Assembly: GCA_013397075.1 (NCBI GenBank)
Contig: VWZS01002359.1
Coordinates: 60,903 to 124,902, forward strand
Length of the DNA stretch: 64,000 nucleotides
Reading direction: 5' to 3'
Origin: Rhabdornis inornatus
Lineage: Eukaryota > Chordata > Aves > Passeriformes > Rhabdornithidae
Shown in pieces: positions 51,194 through 64,000 of the stretch (the stretch's first letter is position 1; each line of letters opens with the position of its first letter). The translations under genes and the position numbers were made by a program. The notes beneath the pieces were generated by a model that was not told the DNA's origin, did no database searches, and saw nothing but the letters and a program-made list of their open reading frames with translations.

Positions 51194-52224
51194 ATCATGC
51201 AGAGAATGAGATGGGTCAGAGATGATTTATCATCTTCTCCCTCATGTCCCTTGCTCTCCCTTCACCTCTGCTGGCTGCCAGATGACCCCCATGCTTCTCT
51301 CTCACTCCCCAAGGTGACAACATAAGATGAAAAAGTTCCCAGACTGAGATACAGACAGGGAGATCTCACTTACGAATTACATTCATGGCAAAAGTGACTC
51401 AGCGTTGGGAGGATTAATATATTGCCAGTTAAAAATAGAGTAGGATAGTGAGGAGAAAAAAAAGAAAAAATTAAAACCACCTTTGCCCCAATCCTTCCTT
51501 CTTCCAGTGCTCAATTTCACTCCTACATTCCCAGTTCTTCCACTTCCTTTACCTCATGACAATTGCAGGGCGATGGAGGAGGGAGACTGCAGTCAGTCCA
51601 TAAGACTTTGTCTCTCACAATCCTTCTTCCTCATGCTGTTCCATGGCTCCAGAGGTGGGTACAGTCCTTCATTGGGTCTTTCCCACCAGGTACAGTCCTT
51701 TGAGAACACACTGCTCAAGCCTGGTCTAGCACACACCACGGGTCCTGCCAGAAAACCTGCTCCTGCCTGGGCTCCTCCTTCCCTCAGGGCATCTCCACCT
51801 GCAGAGGAGTGGGGTCCCCCATGGGATGCAGAGTATTTGCTCCACCATGAACCTCCATGGGCTGCCAGGGGACAACCTGCCTCACCATGGACATCTCCAC
51901 AGGCTGCAGGTGAACCACTGCTCCAGCACCTGGAGCACCTCCTGCCCCTGCTCCTTCACCAGTCTGGGTGCCAGCAGGGCTATTTCTCTCACCTCTTCTT
52001 TCTCTTCTCTCTCGCAGCTGCTGTGCAGTGTTTACCCTTTCTCACCCATGGTCTCACAGAGGTACCACTGGTGTCACTGACAGGGCCAGCTTTGGGCAAA
52101 GGGTGGCCAGTTTTGGAGGAGGCTGGCCTTGGCTCTGTCTGACATGATGTAGCACCTGGTCTCTTCTCAACACAGGCCACTCTTGCAGTTCCTCACTGCC
52201 AAAACCTTGATAAATAAACATCAT
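51194..52224 (+). mobile_element. LTR of an avian endogenous retrovirus, nested in CR1
   Basis: About 1 kb with the order I know from songbird LTRs: a purine-rich region with ggagaaaaaaaagaaaaaat near 51450, then ccaatccttccttcttcc, then repeated ccatgggctgc/ctgctccagc modules (51640-51950), a pyrimidine stretch with ctctcgcagctgctgtgcag, a gctctgtctgacatgatg block and an end at gccaaaaccttgataaataa. No gag, pol or env is visible, so it is probably a solo LTR. The 219-codon frame at 51483-52142 is a by-product of base composition. Exact ends are uncertain: TG...CA would give 51198-52220, while a shared atcat flanks at 51194-51198 and 52220-52224. Family name not assigned. Confidence 0.7.
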
Positions 52225-53545
52225 ATATCTCCAAAATTCTTGCCCAAGAGGACTTATTCCATGATTTTCCCAATGACCAAAGTGAATCCCATCAGTCAGT
52301 AATTCTCTGGGCCATCCTTTCAGGGTTTTTTTTGATGATCAGTGTAATATTTGCATTTCTCCACTCACCAGGGATATTTGCCCATCTCCAAGATCTTTCA
52401 AGACAAAAAGACCTTGCCAGGATATCATCTGTCTCTCAAAACCCCAGATGCAGTCCATCAACTCCCAAGGACTTCCAGGGGTGAGGCTCTCCCCAATAAC
52501 CCTTGGTTGCTCCATTTTTCACACCTGGGGCCTCCTTTCCCCTGTGCCTCCTCTTTTTGAGCTCAAGGACCTGCAGTATTTGCTGGTGAAGACTGAGAGC
52601 AAAGTACACATTGAGTACTTCTGAAACAAATGCCAAAATCTCTCCACCCTTTCAGCAGCAGGCCCACAATCACTTGTTTAATCTTTTACCTCCAGCTATA
52701 AAAGCTTTTCTTGTTGCTCTTGGCATCCCTTGCAAGCACTGGATGTAGCTTTTCCCATCACTACCTCTGAATGCCTGGGCAGTGTTCCTGAGTTTTCCTT
52801 GGTGCCTCCTGTACTGCTGCCTTTTTGCTTTGTAACTCTGCCTTAAGTTGTTCATTTTAGCAAATCCCTAAAACCCCTAAAATTGTAGTATACGACCTGA
52901 GTGTCAGAATGGACAATTCTGCTTGAGGGTGTTGTCCTGAAAACCTGGCCAGCTTTCCAGAGCTCCTTTGTCTTCAGAGCTTTCTCAGAGGGAACACCTT
53001 CTCCCAGTTCCCAGAACTGGGTAAAGATGCTTCCATGAAACTCAGGTCTAAGTTCTGCTGCTCTCCCACCCTGTGCTTTCCAAACCCTGATCACAACTAA
53101 GATGTGTCCTACAGACAAGGCTGCTGTTGATTATTCCATCCCCAAGCAGCAGTTCTTTGTTAGTTCTTTCTTAGGGAATAGTCAGTCCTGCTCTGTGTCA
53201 CTCCTTTTGATTGATCCAGTACCTGTATCAAGATACTGTTGCTGACAACTTTCAAAAGCCTCCTTGACTGCTTCTGTCCCACTGTTGATTTTTCAGCACA
53301 TGTCAGGGAGATTAAAGTTCCCCATGGGCAGCAGGGTCTGTGATCCCAATGCATGCTGGAATTGCTTAGGGAAGGCTTCATCCACTTATTGACACTGAGT
53401 GAATCTGTCACAGGTGGTCTGAGTGGTCTGTAACAGGTTCCCACCCCAATGTCACCCTTGTTGGCCTCTCCTCTGACCCTGACCCACAAATTCTCATCCC
53501 TGTTGTCCATCCCAGAGCAGAGCTCCAAACATCCATGTTACTCCA
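52225..53545 (-). mobile_element. CR1-type LINE, 5' part (endonuclease to early RT)
   Basis: Minus-strand translations in order: GMDNRDENLWVRVRGEANKG with GTCYRP (53440-53520, endonuclease region); KQSRRLLKVV (53240-53270); RATRKAF...GGKRLNK (52670-52720, linker before RT); EVLNVYFA and KSLGVDGLH (52440-52620, start of RT). The order is collinear with CR1 ORF2 read towards 50100. Stops and frameshifts make it non-functional. Part of the RT is missing between this piece and the one at 51193. Confidence 0.85.
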
Positions 53546-53878
53546 TATCAGAGAAGGCAACCGCCTTCCTCCTCATCCTACTGATCTCACACATCAAGTG
53601 CATTTGAGCAACACACTCAAGGTGGATTTCCATTTCCCATCTTTTGCCATTGCTCTTGTTGCTGTCACCCTGCACTGTGTATTCCTAGGAAAGATTCCCC
53701 CTTTTCCTCACAGGCCTGAACCCTGTGTGACTCCTGGTGAATTCCAGCTGTGTCATTCCCTCTCTGAGCCTCATCCCATCCATGAGATGATATTCCAGAG
53801 ATGTGTGCCTGTAATAATGCCAGATTACGGCCCAACAGAAGAAAAACCACTTAAGGAACTTGAAACTTTGCATTAAAT

Positions 53879-53903
53879 TATTAAAAAAAAAAAATAAAAA
53901 AAA
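53879..53903. repeat. A-rich tract
   Basis: Two A runs split by a single t. No retroposon body recognised. Confidence 0.7.
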
Positions 53904-54650
53904 TCAGCTGCCGTTTTAGTTCATTCCTGTTGTGGTTTTCCTTCAAAGTAACCTGTCTCCTTTGTCTCTGCTAATCATTTGCCTACACCTGGTTTTAATA
54001 CTACTCCAACCTTCCTTTGGCACAATTCCTTCTCACAGCAAGCCAAAGTAAACAGATAGTATTGCATAAGGGAAAGCAGCAATGATCAGAACCAACAAGA
54101 ATATTCAGACCAGAAGCTCTCATTGAAAAGAAACTTAGGAAATATCTCTAGTAGCTCCAGAAGTTTATTCCCTACAGAAAAGGTGACACTGAGCAGCAAA
54201 AGTTAGCCATCCCTGCTGTGTGTCCATTTCAGGGCTGATTATCTGCTGGTGCTGTAAACAAGACTATTATTTAATATAAATACTGGCTGGATTTTCTTAC
54301 AGGTTCAGAGTTGGAAAGAAGACTGCCAGTTCATCACACACAACAACAGCAAAGGAAAGCTGCTAAAGCTATTCATGTCACCACCAAGAGGCCTCTTAAG
54401 TAGAACTATGCAAAGAAAAGCCATTTTGTGAAAGGATTTTTAGCTTTCCAAAGTTATCTTAAATCTTTAGAAATTTTCTAAAATTTTCCAAATGCTTCTA
54501 ATTCCTCTGAAATCCTCAAAAAGGAACATTGCCAAGTTTTCCTCTTTTACTTTGCTTTGAATTAGTCAAAATACTTCACCTTGACAGAATAGAAATTTTT
54601 TGTTGTTATATCAACTTTTAGTTTCATATTATAACATCAAAGTTATAACG

Positions 54651-54706
54651 TAAAAAAATAAAACAAAACAAAACAAAAATAAATAAATAAATAAATAAAT
54701 AAAACA
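54651..54706. repeat. (AAAAC)n then (AAAT)n microsatellite
   Basis: Three aaaac units pass into about seven aaat units. Confidence 0.92.
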
Positions 54707-56055
54707 TAATTTTGCAGTTAGGGAATGATTATTCCTGGTTGGTTTGTTCAAAGTAACTGTCTCTGTATTTTGTAACATCTTGTATATAAATCTTAATCTC
54801 TGCTACACTTCAACTTTTCTGTTTAGACTGCAAGCTCTTCAGAGGAGAGGCCTGGCTCTTATTATATCTTTATAGGGCAGTTAGCACAGCAGACCTTAAA
54901 TTTAATTGTTGCCATTTATTACAAATAAGAAAAATAATTTTGCCTGTTGGTCCAGACAACTGCACCCTCCTTGGAGTCCTCAGTGGGAGCTGCAATTAGT
55001 ATAAGGAGCAAGAGATCCCTTAGGAAAAATCTCCTAATCCCCATTTTATCACGTTTTACTGTATTGTCTGTGCAAACCTGTTCCTGCTCCAACAGTGTGA
55101 CCACCATTGCTATCATTGCTACTCCATAACAATGCTTTTTTAATTTTAATCAGGGCAATAAATACAACAGTGAGTCAAATACCACTGTCAGCTGTAAATC
55201 AAGACCTGAAAGCACGAAGCTGGAAGTCTGAAAGAATATAAACCATGTGACCCACATTTCAAATGGTTGGATGTGATTGCTGTTCATTAAAGTGCTGCCT
55301 CAATATTGTGTAGATGTTATTAAAGAGATTTATAAAAGATAGATGTTTTTTAAAATATCCCACCATTATTCAGAAGCCTGGAGAAAACAAAGTGCTAAAA
55401 TGAACATATATTTGTTTTTATGTTGCCATGAATTTTAGTTCTTCATGATGCATTACTCAATTTGTCAAAGAAGTAGCAGCTGTGTTCCAAGAAATATATG
55501 TTTGAAAATAATCCAATTCAAAGAAGCAGAAGACTGCAGCTGGAAACAACCTTGTTTCTTCAGAGAAGAGATAGTAAATCTGAATTTTCCTTCCCCTTCT
55601 CCCTCCAGTTTACGCTAAATCAGCCAGCTCTCCTGAAAATTAAAATATTTCCTTCTCCAAAGCAAAGGCTTTCTCCTTTAAGCTTTCTGAAGGACAAAAG
55701 GAAGAAAGGAAATGCATGTTTTCTACAAGATATGGTCTCTGTTTTTCACGGAGGAAAGGAGGCCGACACTTCCTTTTGGACAGACTATTTGAAGTGAAAC
55801 AATCCAGCTGCTACAGAAGCCTCAGGGAAGAAAATTTGGGTGATTCTGGCAGTGGAATAGATTTGGAGGGGGGGTGGGGTGAGGAGGGTTTGGCTGATTT
55901 AGTTTTGAACTGAGGAATGCTGCAAGGCTAGCTCGTCTCAGCCCTGTGCTCTGCAAGAAGGAAACAGGGATAAGTGTCAGCAGTGGAGCTGGAATTGGTG
56001 GGGAACAGAGATCCTCTGGTCAGTGATTTATATGCAAAGTTGTGAGGAATCTCAT

Positions 56056-56320
56056 GTAGATGTTAAAAGTGATGAGGGGAAATGGCCTCAGGCTACACCA
56101 GGGAAACTTTAGATTGGATATTAAGGAAGATTTCTTCGTGGAAAGGATTGTCAAGTATTGAATGGGCTGCCCAGGGCAGTGGTGGACTCACCAACCCTGG
56201 AAGGGTTTTAAAAATGTTTGGACATGGTTTAGTAGTGAAGAGTCATGGTTCTGGTTGATGGTTGGACTTGACCATCTTAGAGGTCTTTTCCAACCTTAAT
56301 GATTCTGTGATTCTATGATG
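56056..56320 (+). mobile_element. CR1 LINE 3' end with well-preserved tail
   Basis: Shows gatgaggggaaatggcctca, the actttagattggatattaag block, gggctgcccagggcagtgg, ggttggacttgaccatctta, gaggtcttttccaaccttaa and a tail of three octamer-like units (tgattctgtgattctatgat). Antisense to BRINP3. Confidence 0.92.
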
Positions 56321-59300
56321 GATGCTAGATATGTGTATAAATATACAAAGACATCCACGTGGATGTATGTTATAGAGTTAATGCTAGTAATGTCAGCCTG
56401 TTATGGGAACATGAAACCAAAAAATCCTTCTCTCACAAGCCTTGAAATTCTCCTGGTGCCACATAAAGGTGAAACAATTGCAGTCAAAATTGGTAGTGAA
56501 ACCAGAATATCATCCTATAAATTGTGGATTAATTCAGAATTTCTGCTGGGTAGGAGATAACAACCTTGCCTGGACTCTGCTACGAGCTGCAAGGACTCAC
56601 ATTTCCTACTATGAAGCAACTTGTTTCTTATTGTCAATCTAAATATGACCTTGACAGCAAGTTCCCTATTCAAAAACCAAAAGGCCAGACTCCACAGCTG
56701 TCTCTGTAAGTCCTAGAGTCTGAAGGACATTCCCTTCATCCTGTCAGGTTTGCTTTCAGGTGTGAAAATGTTTCTATCACTGCCCTTCAAAGGGATGCTC
56801 CTTGGAAGTTACAGTAAGCTTTCAAGAAAAAAGTCTCAAAAATTTATCTAAGGGTTATTTTGGATTTTTTTGGTAAACATTTTTATGACTTCAATGTGGT
56901 TTAGAGGTAGTCCTGCAACATGGATGTCCCAAAGCCCTTTATTATCTTTCTACAGAGCTATAAATTCACCTAATGCATAAGACATACTCCTCATGGGCAG
57001 ATATAGGTATAACCTCTGTCCAAAATTTACCTTAATTGAACATGCTGGGAAGTCCTACACTTTGAAAACTGGGTAGGGTAAATAAACATGTAATGATTCA
57101 CAGGAGGATAAAGGAGGGAAGAGAATGAGTGAAACTGAAAAATGTTCTTGGAAAACACATTGAAGTAAATAACCGGTGTTAAGCTGTTCCAGGAGAAGAT
57201 TTAAGAAGCTATGAATCAGAACAGACAACGCTGCCCTAGAAGAAAAGAGAGGCCACAGAGTGACATCACTCTTAATAAAGAAAGCCCAAAGCTGCCAAGG
57301 CAGATTGGAATTCCACCAAGAACGAGGTGATTTTGTCACCAGCTTTGAAGGGAATTACATTATGTCCTGTATGGTGGACATAAGTAGAATTATATTAGAT
57401 CAAGCCTTCTGCTCCTCCTCTTATTACAATGTCATCACAGTGTTTGAAGTATCTCACAGTGCAATGCCACGTAAAACTTTAATAAGTTTATTTGCCAGGT
57501 GCAGCTTTAGCAGGAATTGTTTAATGCTTTTAGTTTTGGAACAGGGGCAATTATATCAGCAGTACCATCATTTTTTAAGTAGGACAGGAACAATGTAGAC
57601 ACTGACCCTCCAAAGAAATTATGCAGATCCCACCTGTTCATTTTATTAAAACATTGACACCTCCACAGGGGTGGAAGAGGTGGGGAGGGGAGTATTGGTC
57701 ACAGAAGGAATGGCAGCTTGGTGTATCTGCTCATGTTATTGATTAAACTTCCTGACAACCACAGAGGGAAGCTAATTACTGGGAGGAAAATTAACACTCC
57801 TGAAAGATAATAGAGAAAACAATAATTATATTAAGATCTCAGGGGCTAAGTTTCTTGGCCCTGAGCCTGAGGCTGCAAGCGGTGTTTGAAAGCAAACCAC
57901 TGCTCTACTGCTCAGGGGCAAATAGTTTGAACCGTATTGATTGAAGTCTTTATTCTCAGTGATTAAAAAGCACCTTCAACTGCAAGTGAGTCAGTTCAGA
58001 CTGTTCACAAGGAGTCTTTCAATTAAGATTTCGAATGGGACTCTCTTTGCATGGCAATGGGTCTGTCCTGGTCAGCAGAGAGACACAGACTGTGCTGAGT
58101 GACCTGGGTACATCTGGCATGGGCTCTGTGCAAGGACCCTTGGAGGGGCATCCTCCCAAACCCACAAAAACAAAGCTTATCACACAGCAAGGTTAGATTT
58201 GTGGCGTCTATAAATCGAACAAATCCTCCAGCATTCCGTTTTAATTCCAGATTTCATTTTTAATCTTATTTTACATGCATTTTAATTGAATTGCAGCTGG
58301 AAAAGCAGGAATTTGTCACTGGACTAAGTAAGAGAGGGCTTCTAGTGCAAGCTGCCTTCACTGCAAATGATGGAGTGGGCCTATGAACTTCTGGTCTGCC
58401 TGTGATGCCAAGTCAAACCTTGTCATCTTGTGACATTATTTAAGATTTGGAATCTCAACACCGAGTCTCAAAATCAGTTTGGGCATTTTTTTTCCATTAT
58501 AAATAAGTTTCTTCTGATCAGAGTGTACAGCACAACATCCTGTTTAAACTGACATTTCCAAATTATGCCTGCAGTTACCTTCTACCCTTTTACTTCCTTT
58601 TAGTAATTTGAAACAGGCATAAATTAGACATTTGGTACATGTTTTAAAATGTCTGTCTTAGAATGTAGTTTCTTGTTGAAGGATTTTTGTTGGCCTTTTT
58701 TTTGGGGGAGCTTTTCTGGGTTTTTTTGGGGGGGACAGGGAGTGGTTATTTTCTCTTCTCCTGTAGTAGAAGAACCATAGCAAAAACTATAAATGCCAAG
58801 ATAATTTCTAGCTAGAGATTAAATGGCAGTCTGAACTTTTTTAAGACAACATCACTGTATCTTACACAGGAGTTATTGAGGGCATTTTTTAGCTGTTAGG
58901 GTTGTCATAATTACTGCTGGTAGGAAGGAAGAAGGCTGGGACCTGGGTCAGTGTCTCCATTATGTCAATCTACAAGCTTGGCTTCTGGGAAGAATTACCT
59001 TTTTTACTTGTCAGCCAGGTGACTTTGATTTGGATGCAACAAGAGCCAATAAAAAGGAATCCCACTGTGTCCTCTTCTGCTAAAGCAGTTTTAAAAAAGA
59101 ATTTGTGCCGCAGGAGTAGCAAAAATCTATGCCTTATTGGGGTGGCAAACAAAATTACACTTGATTTTTCTGACTAGATAGAGGGATTTTAAAGATTAAA
59201 CTTCACAGACTGAATGCAGATTTGCTGCAGCTTTTCTGGAGTTGTCCATCAGAAAAAAACATGACAGCAATAGTTTAAAATGCTTGTCTGCTGAAGAGGA

Positions 59301-62300
59301 GGAGAAAGACTGTTCCACTGGTTGCATTCCTTAATGCACTGCCAGGAGATATTAATATAATCCATAATTAAAATGATTCCAGAACAATAGCATATGAAAT
59401 AGTGAAAATGCTAGTACTTATCTGATGGTGCAGACTTCTTGCCCCCAGGTTTCCTCTGTCTTTATGTTGTGATTCACATTTGATCTTGAAGATTTTAATT
59501 TGTCTTTGTCTCTCCTCATAATGTATTCTGTGCATCACATGTCTAAGGTTTCTGTCTTCAGCACTAGACAACCTATTTAAATTTATTTACATTACTTTTT
59601 TTCTAACTTGAAAAAAGTTTCTAGTCTGTTTAAATCTAAGTTAAAGATATAACTTTATATTTTGTTTACCTGCCTGGCTTTGCACCTGCTTTCTTAAAGC
59701 ATCAATATATTTTTAGCAAATTAAGTAAGTCCAGCTGTATCTGTTATTTTTTGATTGCTACAAAAAATGAATGAAAAAGTAACTGAACAGATGTATCACT
59801 CTGTATTGCTACGTGCTCAGCATCTTGGACTATCTACATGCAATAGTTATGACTATAATTCTCTTTTCTAAGTACTAAGAGGTTTGTGTAGATTTTGAGA
59901 TCAAATATGATCACTTGCTGTGGGTGGGTATATTGATTGACTGTTGGACTGTCTCTGATGTTGGAGCAATCTTAGAATTCCTATTTTGCCTCCTCTTTAC
60001 AGCCTCATCAATCACAAAGGCAGTGCTGTCCATCTGTAACAAATACACGAAGCTGGCAGAGAGTGTAAGGAATTCTCTCCTGAGCACCTGCACTTCCAGG
60101 TGTGAGCAAATGTTCATCCCCAGCTTTGATTTTGCTGTGTTTTACAACAGTTTGATGCCTGGGTGTTGGAAGCAACTTTCACTGTGAAAACAGAGATCAG
60201 AGTGCTCCACAAGAATCACTGAAACCGTTCTGAAGCCAGGAGTGAGGGCAGGGTCCTGTTTCCTAAAGACACAGTGTGTGACCACAAAGGCTTGGTCAAT
60301 CTTCTGTAGTGCTTGGCTTTCCTAAACCAGTTTCACAGATCTGGGAAGCAGATGTACTTAGTGGAAAGAGCTTTTTTTATTCCAAAGTTGGTATTTTACA
60401 GCATGGGCTTACTTTGTTTGGGAAAATATGAGCTGAAGGAGAAGCAAGAGTTAGGGAAGTGTACCAGCAAAACATGGTTATTTCCACATTTTGCAGTTTT
60501 GGAGATGGAGATATAAGTTCATTACACTATTAAATGGATAGTTCTCTAAATCTCACTGTAGATTATGGAATGCTGGAGATGATCTTTCCTATTACTTTCT
60601 GTAAGTTTTGCATAAAAGTAATTGCATAGGACGCAAATGCTACCTCCCAAAAAATAATGAAATGGTTGGACTTCCTCATCTTAAGTATTACTGATATTTA
60701 ATTCAGTAATAAGCTTATCATCTCCTCTAATAGAATCCACTTTCTCCAACCCTTTAAATCCAATTCTTTTATACAAGGGATTTTGGGTACATCATTAATT
60801 CAATCACAGTAAAGAAAGAGAAAAATATAATTGAACTGACGAACAGGACTCCAAAGTCTCCAAAGCAATCTCTGCTGAGCAAACAAAATCTTTGTTAACA
60901 TCTATGCAGTGCTATGTATTAACTGAGCTTCAGACCTCATTTTCAGGTGAACCTTTCAAAACTGTGCATTTTTTCAGATGATTTTAAGTCTGTACATGTA
61001 AAGGGTAACCAATGCTCAATAGCAAGATATCCCAGAGTTATTAGGGAATTATAGAATGCATTAGACATGAAATCCAAATCCAATGGAACCAGGGATTTAA
61101 GAATAGCTTGCACAAGCAATTCATTTCTGTTAGTACTTTGCAATCAAAGCAGTGATGTTAGGCGGATGGACAATGAAAAACGGTTTCAGCAAATATTAAT
61201 GTGGAAGTTAATATCAATTTACTTTGGCTGTACTTTCATCACTAGCACTTTCTGTGATACTGAAATTTACCTTTTGAATTATCTCTGTAAAGCAGATACA
61301 GAAGTGACTGAAAAAATCAAACTCGACATTTTGAGAAGTTGTTTGTCATTTAAAGCTGTAGATGGATACATTTCAAAATATTTGCAAGGTGACTTTTGAT
61401 TAATTCTGTCTGTGAAGCCACGTGTCTGTTGGAGGGAGCAGTGTTTGTGTTCAGTGGTCAAGCCCTTCAAGGGCCTCAATGGCTCTGGCTCTGCTCCACT
61501 AAAGCTTCTGCTGGACATTCAAGTCAAATCCCTGAAGTTAATGGACTACAAATGATTCAAACAGGCACATATTTCAGTGCTTCACTGAATCACCTTTGAG
61601 CCCAGCTGTGACAGACAAATTTCTGTCCAGTTTGTGGTGGTCATGCTCTTTCCTTCCATCTTAGTTGGTATTTAAACTAAATGTTTAAAAGAATGAGTCT
61701 GTTGTTTCAAATCTACTTTGAAATTATCTATCATAATATTTATTGTACATCTCCCGATCCCCTGCTTCCCAAGGAAATATTCCAAAAGGGATTTTTGTTG
61801 CCTTCAAGGGGAGGAAAAAAATCCACTGCTCAGCATATTGTGAAATATGCAGAGAGAAGGCAACAAGCTGCCATTGCATGTCAGATATGTGAAAATAAAT
61901 GCTTGATGGAAGATTTTACTTTCATATTTCCAGGAGGTCTCATAAATGTGATAAAAAAAAAAGAAAATATGAAAATGAAATTTTGCCATTTTCTATTGTT
62001 TCAGGAACGCTATTATCAATGTTCTTATTTATTTTGATAGCCTTTTTAATTCCAAAAAACAAAATAACACAACAGGGACTGCTAAAATTTATTTTTCAAT
62101 GTCAATGACCAGACCACCTTTAAAGGAAATTGCTGTCATTTAAATTGCTTAAATGAAGTGTCCAGATTTCCAAAGATACTCAGCAGCCAACCACATCAAG
62201 ATTAAGGCACAGGCAATGCGTGATCATGTTTTTATCCTTTTTGTCTGAATCCAGAGCCTGTGGAAGGTTCTGGGGGCTCTTCATGACCTTCCTGTGTTTT

Positions 62301-63560
62301 AGAGCAGTGGGTCATCATCTCTGGAAAATGCTAAATTGCCAGTCAGTGTTTTATGTCAGAATTAGTTTCTTTGTATATTAAGTCTTTCAACACTCAAAAT
62401 CTCCCCAAGCCAGTGATGTGTAACAAAGCATATTTTTTAATCTGCACCATCTTCAACACTGCTCCAACCATATGCTGTGGAAGTCCCACCTGCTTCCAAA
62501 TTGTGAGAATTTTTTCAAGGAATGTTTTGACACTCTTTATTGCAGGAAACAAATCACATCCAAGTGCTTAGGTCAAACCCTTTTCCTGAAATGAAAAGGT
62601 GGTTCACCGAGAAGATGAGGTAGGAGAACACCTGGACAAGTAGGTGCTCCTATATTGGGGCAGAAGGGGAACAAAAAAATTGACAATATTAAAGAACAAT
62701 TGAACACTGAAAAGGTGAGGAGGGTTGAAGGGACACTCATGAAGTTTCCACAGTTTTAATCTAGCATGGGTGGCCTCCATAGCCTGGAATATCAGGAAAA
62801 CTTAGTGACCTGTGATAGCAGCAGGTCAAAATGGATCATCTAGTTGTCCTTTCAGGCTAAAAAAATCCAGTGAAAGGCTACTTTCATGCACATCAGGAAA
62901 GGCAAATGGAATCCTGCTTGACTCCATTAGAGGTGATATTTTTAGGTACCGTGTGTTAGTGGTAAGAACATGGCTTGCTGGAATGATGGTGTCAGGGAGA
63001 ACTTTGCTTACACAGTGATTCAGCCAAATGCCTCAAGAACCTAATGAAATTTGTTAATAAAGGTTGAACAGCTTTCGTATGGATTTTTGATAAGGAAACA
63101 GCTGCTCATTTTCTTGGGTAGCAGTAGAGTCTGAAGGCCACAAGATCTGATAAAGGATAAGCAGATGGTTCAGAGTAAACAATTTGAAGTAGCTCTTGTA
63201 ATTCCTTTAAGATCTTGGTATATAACCTGACACTAAGAGGTTATACAAAGCTCATTCAGCTAATGGTAAGCAAGTATTTATTGCTGGAGGGCAGTTAGAG
63301 AGATGAAAAAGCAGCCAAATTTACTGAGAGATAAATAACACTGCTGCACATCCTCCAAAATGGGATTTGAGTAGTTAGAAAGTGCTAGAAGAGGCTGAGT
63401 GAAATGCCATCTGCACATAAGGATAAAGAGCACATTCTGAACTGGGATGTGTCTGGTCATGTAACCTGTACCAGTCAGAGTGGCTCAAAAGAGAATTGTC
63501 ACTACCTGCAGGCCCATATTGCAGACCAGAGTCTTGCTGTGTGGAAACCAGGACAATTCT
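56321..63560. other. Intronic DNA, nothing recognised
   Basis: A 7.2-kb AT-rich stretch with T/G runs near 58690-58740. I recognise no repeat family, no RNA gene, and no exon that could be BRINP3 exon 6. Confidence 0.5.
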
Positions 63561-63925
63561 TTGATCACAGAGCAACAGAATGGCTGAGATGGGGAAGAGC
63601 CCCTGGTCCAAACCCCTGCTGAAGCAAGGTCACCTAGACCCAGCTGCCCAGGACCACGGCTAGTCAGCCTCAGGATAAGTCCAAGAATGGAGGCTCCACA
63701 ACCTCCCTGGGCAAACTGTGCCAGTACTAGGCCACCCTCAGTGAAAAACTGTTTCCTGGTGATCAGAGGGAACCTCCTGTGTTCCAGTTTCTGCCCATTT
63801 TCCCTTGCCCTGTTGCTGGGCACCACCAAAAAGAGCTTTTGCTCTTTGCAGCCTCCCTTCAGATATTCATAGACATTGTCTCTGAGCCTTCTTTTATCCA
63901 GGCTGAGCATCCTGTCATCCTTTCT
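63561..63925 (-). mobile_element. CR1 LINE fragment (ORF2 end and 3' UTR)
   Basis: The minus-strand translation from 63910 reads LSLDKRRLRDNVYEYLKGG, the CR1 motif following the RT domain (LEKRRLRGDLI...YLKGG), then VVPSNRAREN and EHRRFPL. It continues into the 3' UTR with cctccctgggcaaactgtgc on the plus strand. An A run flanks it at 63927. Confidence 0.9.
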
Positions 63926-64000
63926 TTAAAAAAAAAATTTTAAAAATAATAATAGTAATTCCTCAGTTGTTTTATCTTGATCAGGAGGAGAGATAATATA

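Larger units (their letters stand above)
53546..56055. other. Intronic DNA, nothing recognised
   Basis: AT-rich. Contains the A-rich tract at 53879-53903 and the AAAT array listed separately. A G-run (ggggggg) is at 55868. No gene recognised. Confidence 0.5.
43797..64000 (-). other. BRINP3: BRINP3 intron 6, 3' part (runs off the window)
   Basis: Everything right of exon 7 appears intronic. I looked on the minus strand for the expected preceding exon (ending near an FEES-type motif with a final G) and did not find it. The intron therefore probably continues past 64000. It contains the candidate microexon, five CR1 loci, one LTR and low-complexity tracts. Confidence 0.75.

Noticed and set aside
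51483..52142. 219-codon plus-strand frame
   Set aside because: Pro/Ser/Leu-rich text produced by repeated LTR modules; no known protein.

Overview
The window looks like nuclear DNA from a bird, most likely a songbird or other neoavian. It is AT-rich and intron-dominated. Its interspersed repeats are almost all CR1-type LINE remnants with the avian 3' tail (octamer-like 'attctgtg' units), plus one long terminal repeat of a type I recognise from songbird genomes. There are no operons or bacterial features.

The only protein gene I can support is BRINP3 (FAM5C), on the minus strand. Its last coding exon is at 5418-6534 and the preceding exon at 43574-43796, separated by an intron of about 37 kb. 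The splice phases match exactly: exon 7 ends with two bases of an Arg codon and exon 8 supplies the third. Upstream exons (signal peptide, MACPF region, first cysteine-rich part) were not found and should lie beyond 64000, so the preceding intron exceeds 20 kb. The 3' UTR runs down to a polyadenylation signal near 5091, and 1-5070 is downstream intergenic DNA.

The most interesting observation is a candidate 15-nt microexon at 44104-44118, about 300 nt upstream of exon 7. It has a complete acceptor, a strong donor, a plausible branch site and nearby TGC motifs. It keeps the reading frame and would add five residues (Asp-Pro-Arg-Phe-Ala) at the exon 6/7 junction. This is the architecture of SRRM4-dependent neural microexons, in a gene of a neural-specific family.

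The rest of the window is intron. It holds CR1 fragments at about fifteen places, an LTR nested in a long CR1 copy (50100-53545), several microsatellites (including a CCAAT pentamer array inside a CR1 tail and a TTCCC array broken by an N), and a 41-bp tandem duplication. A 2.38-kb block appears twice almost identically (26252-28628 and 29056-31433) around a 137-base N gap. That is most simply a haplotype-level assembly duplication. Single Ns at 21943, 25729 and 28629 mark other uncertain joins.
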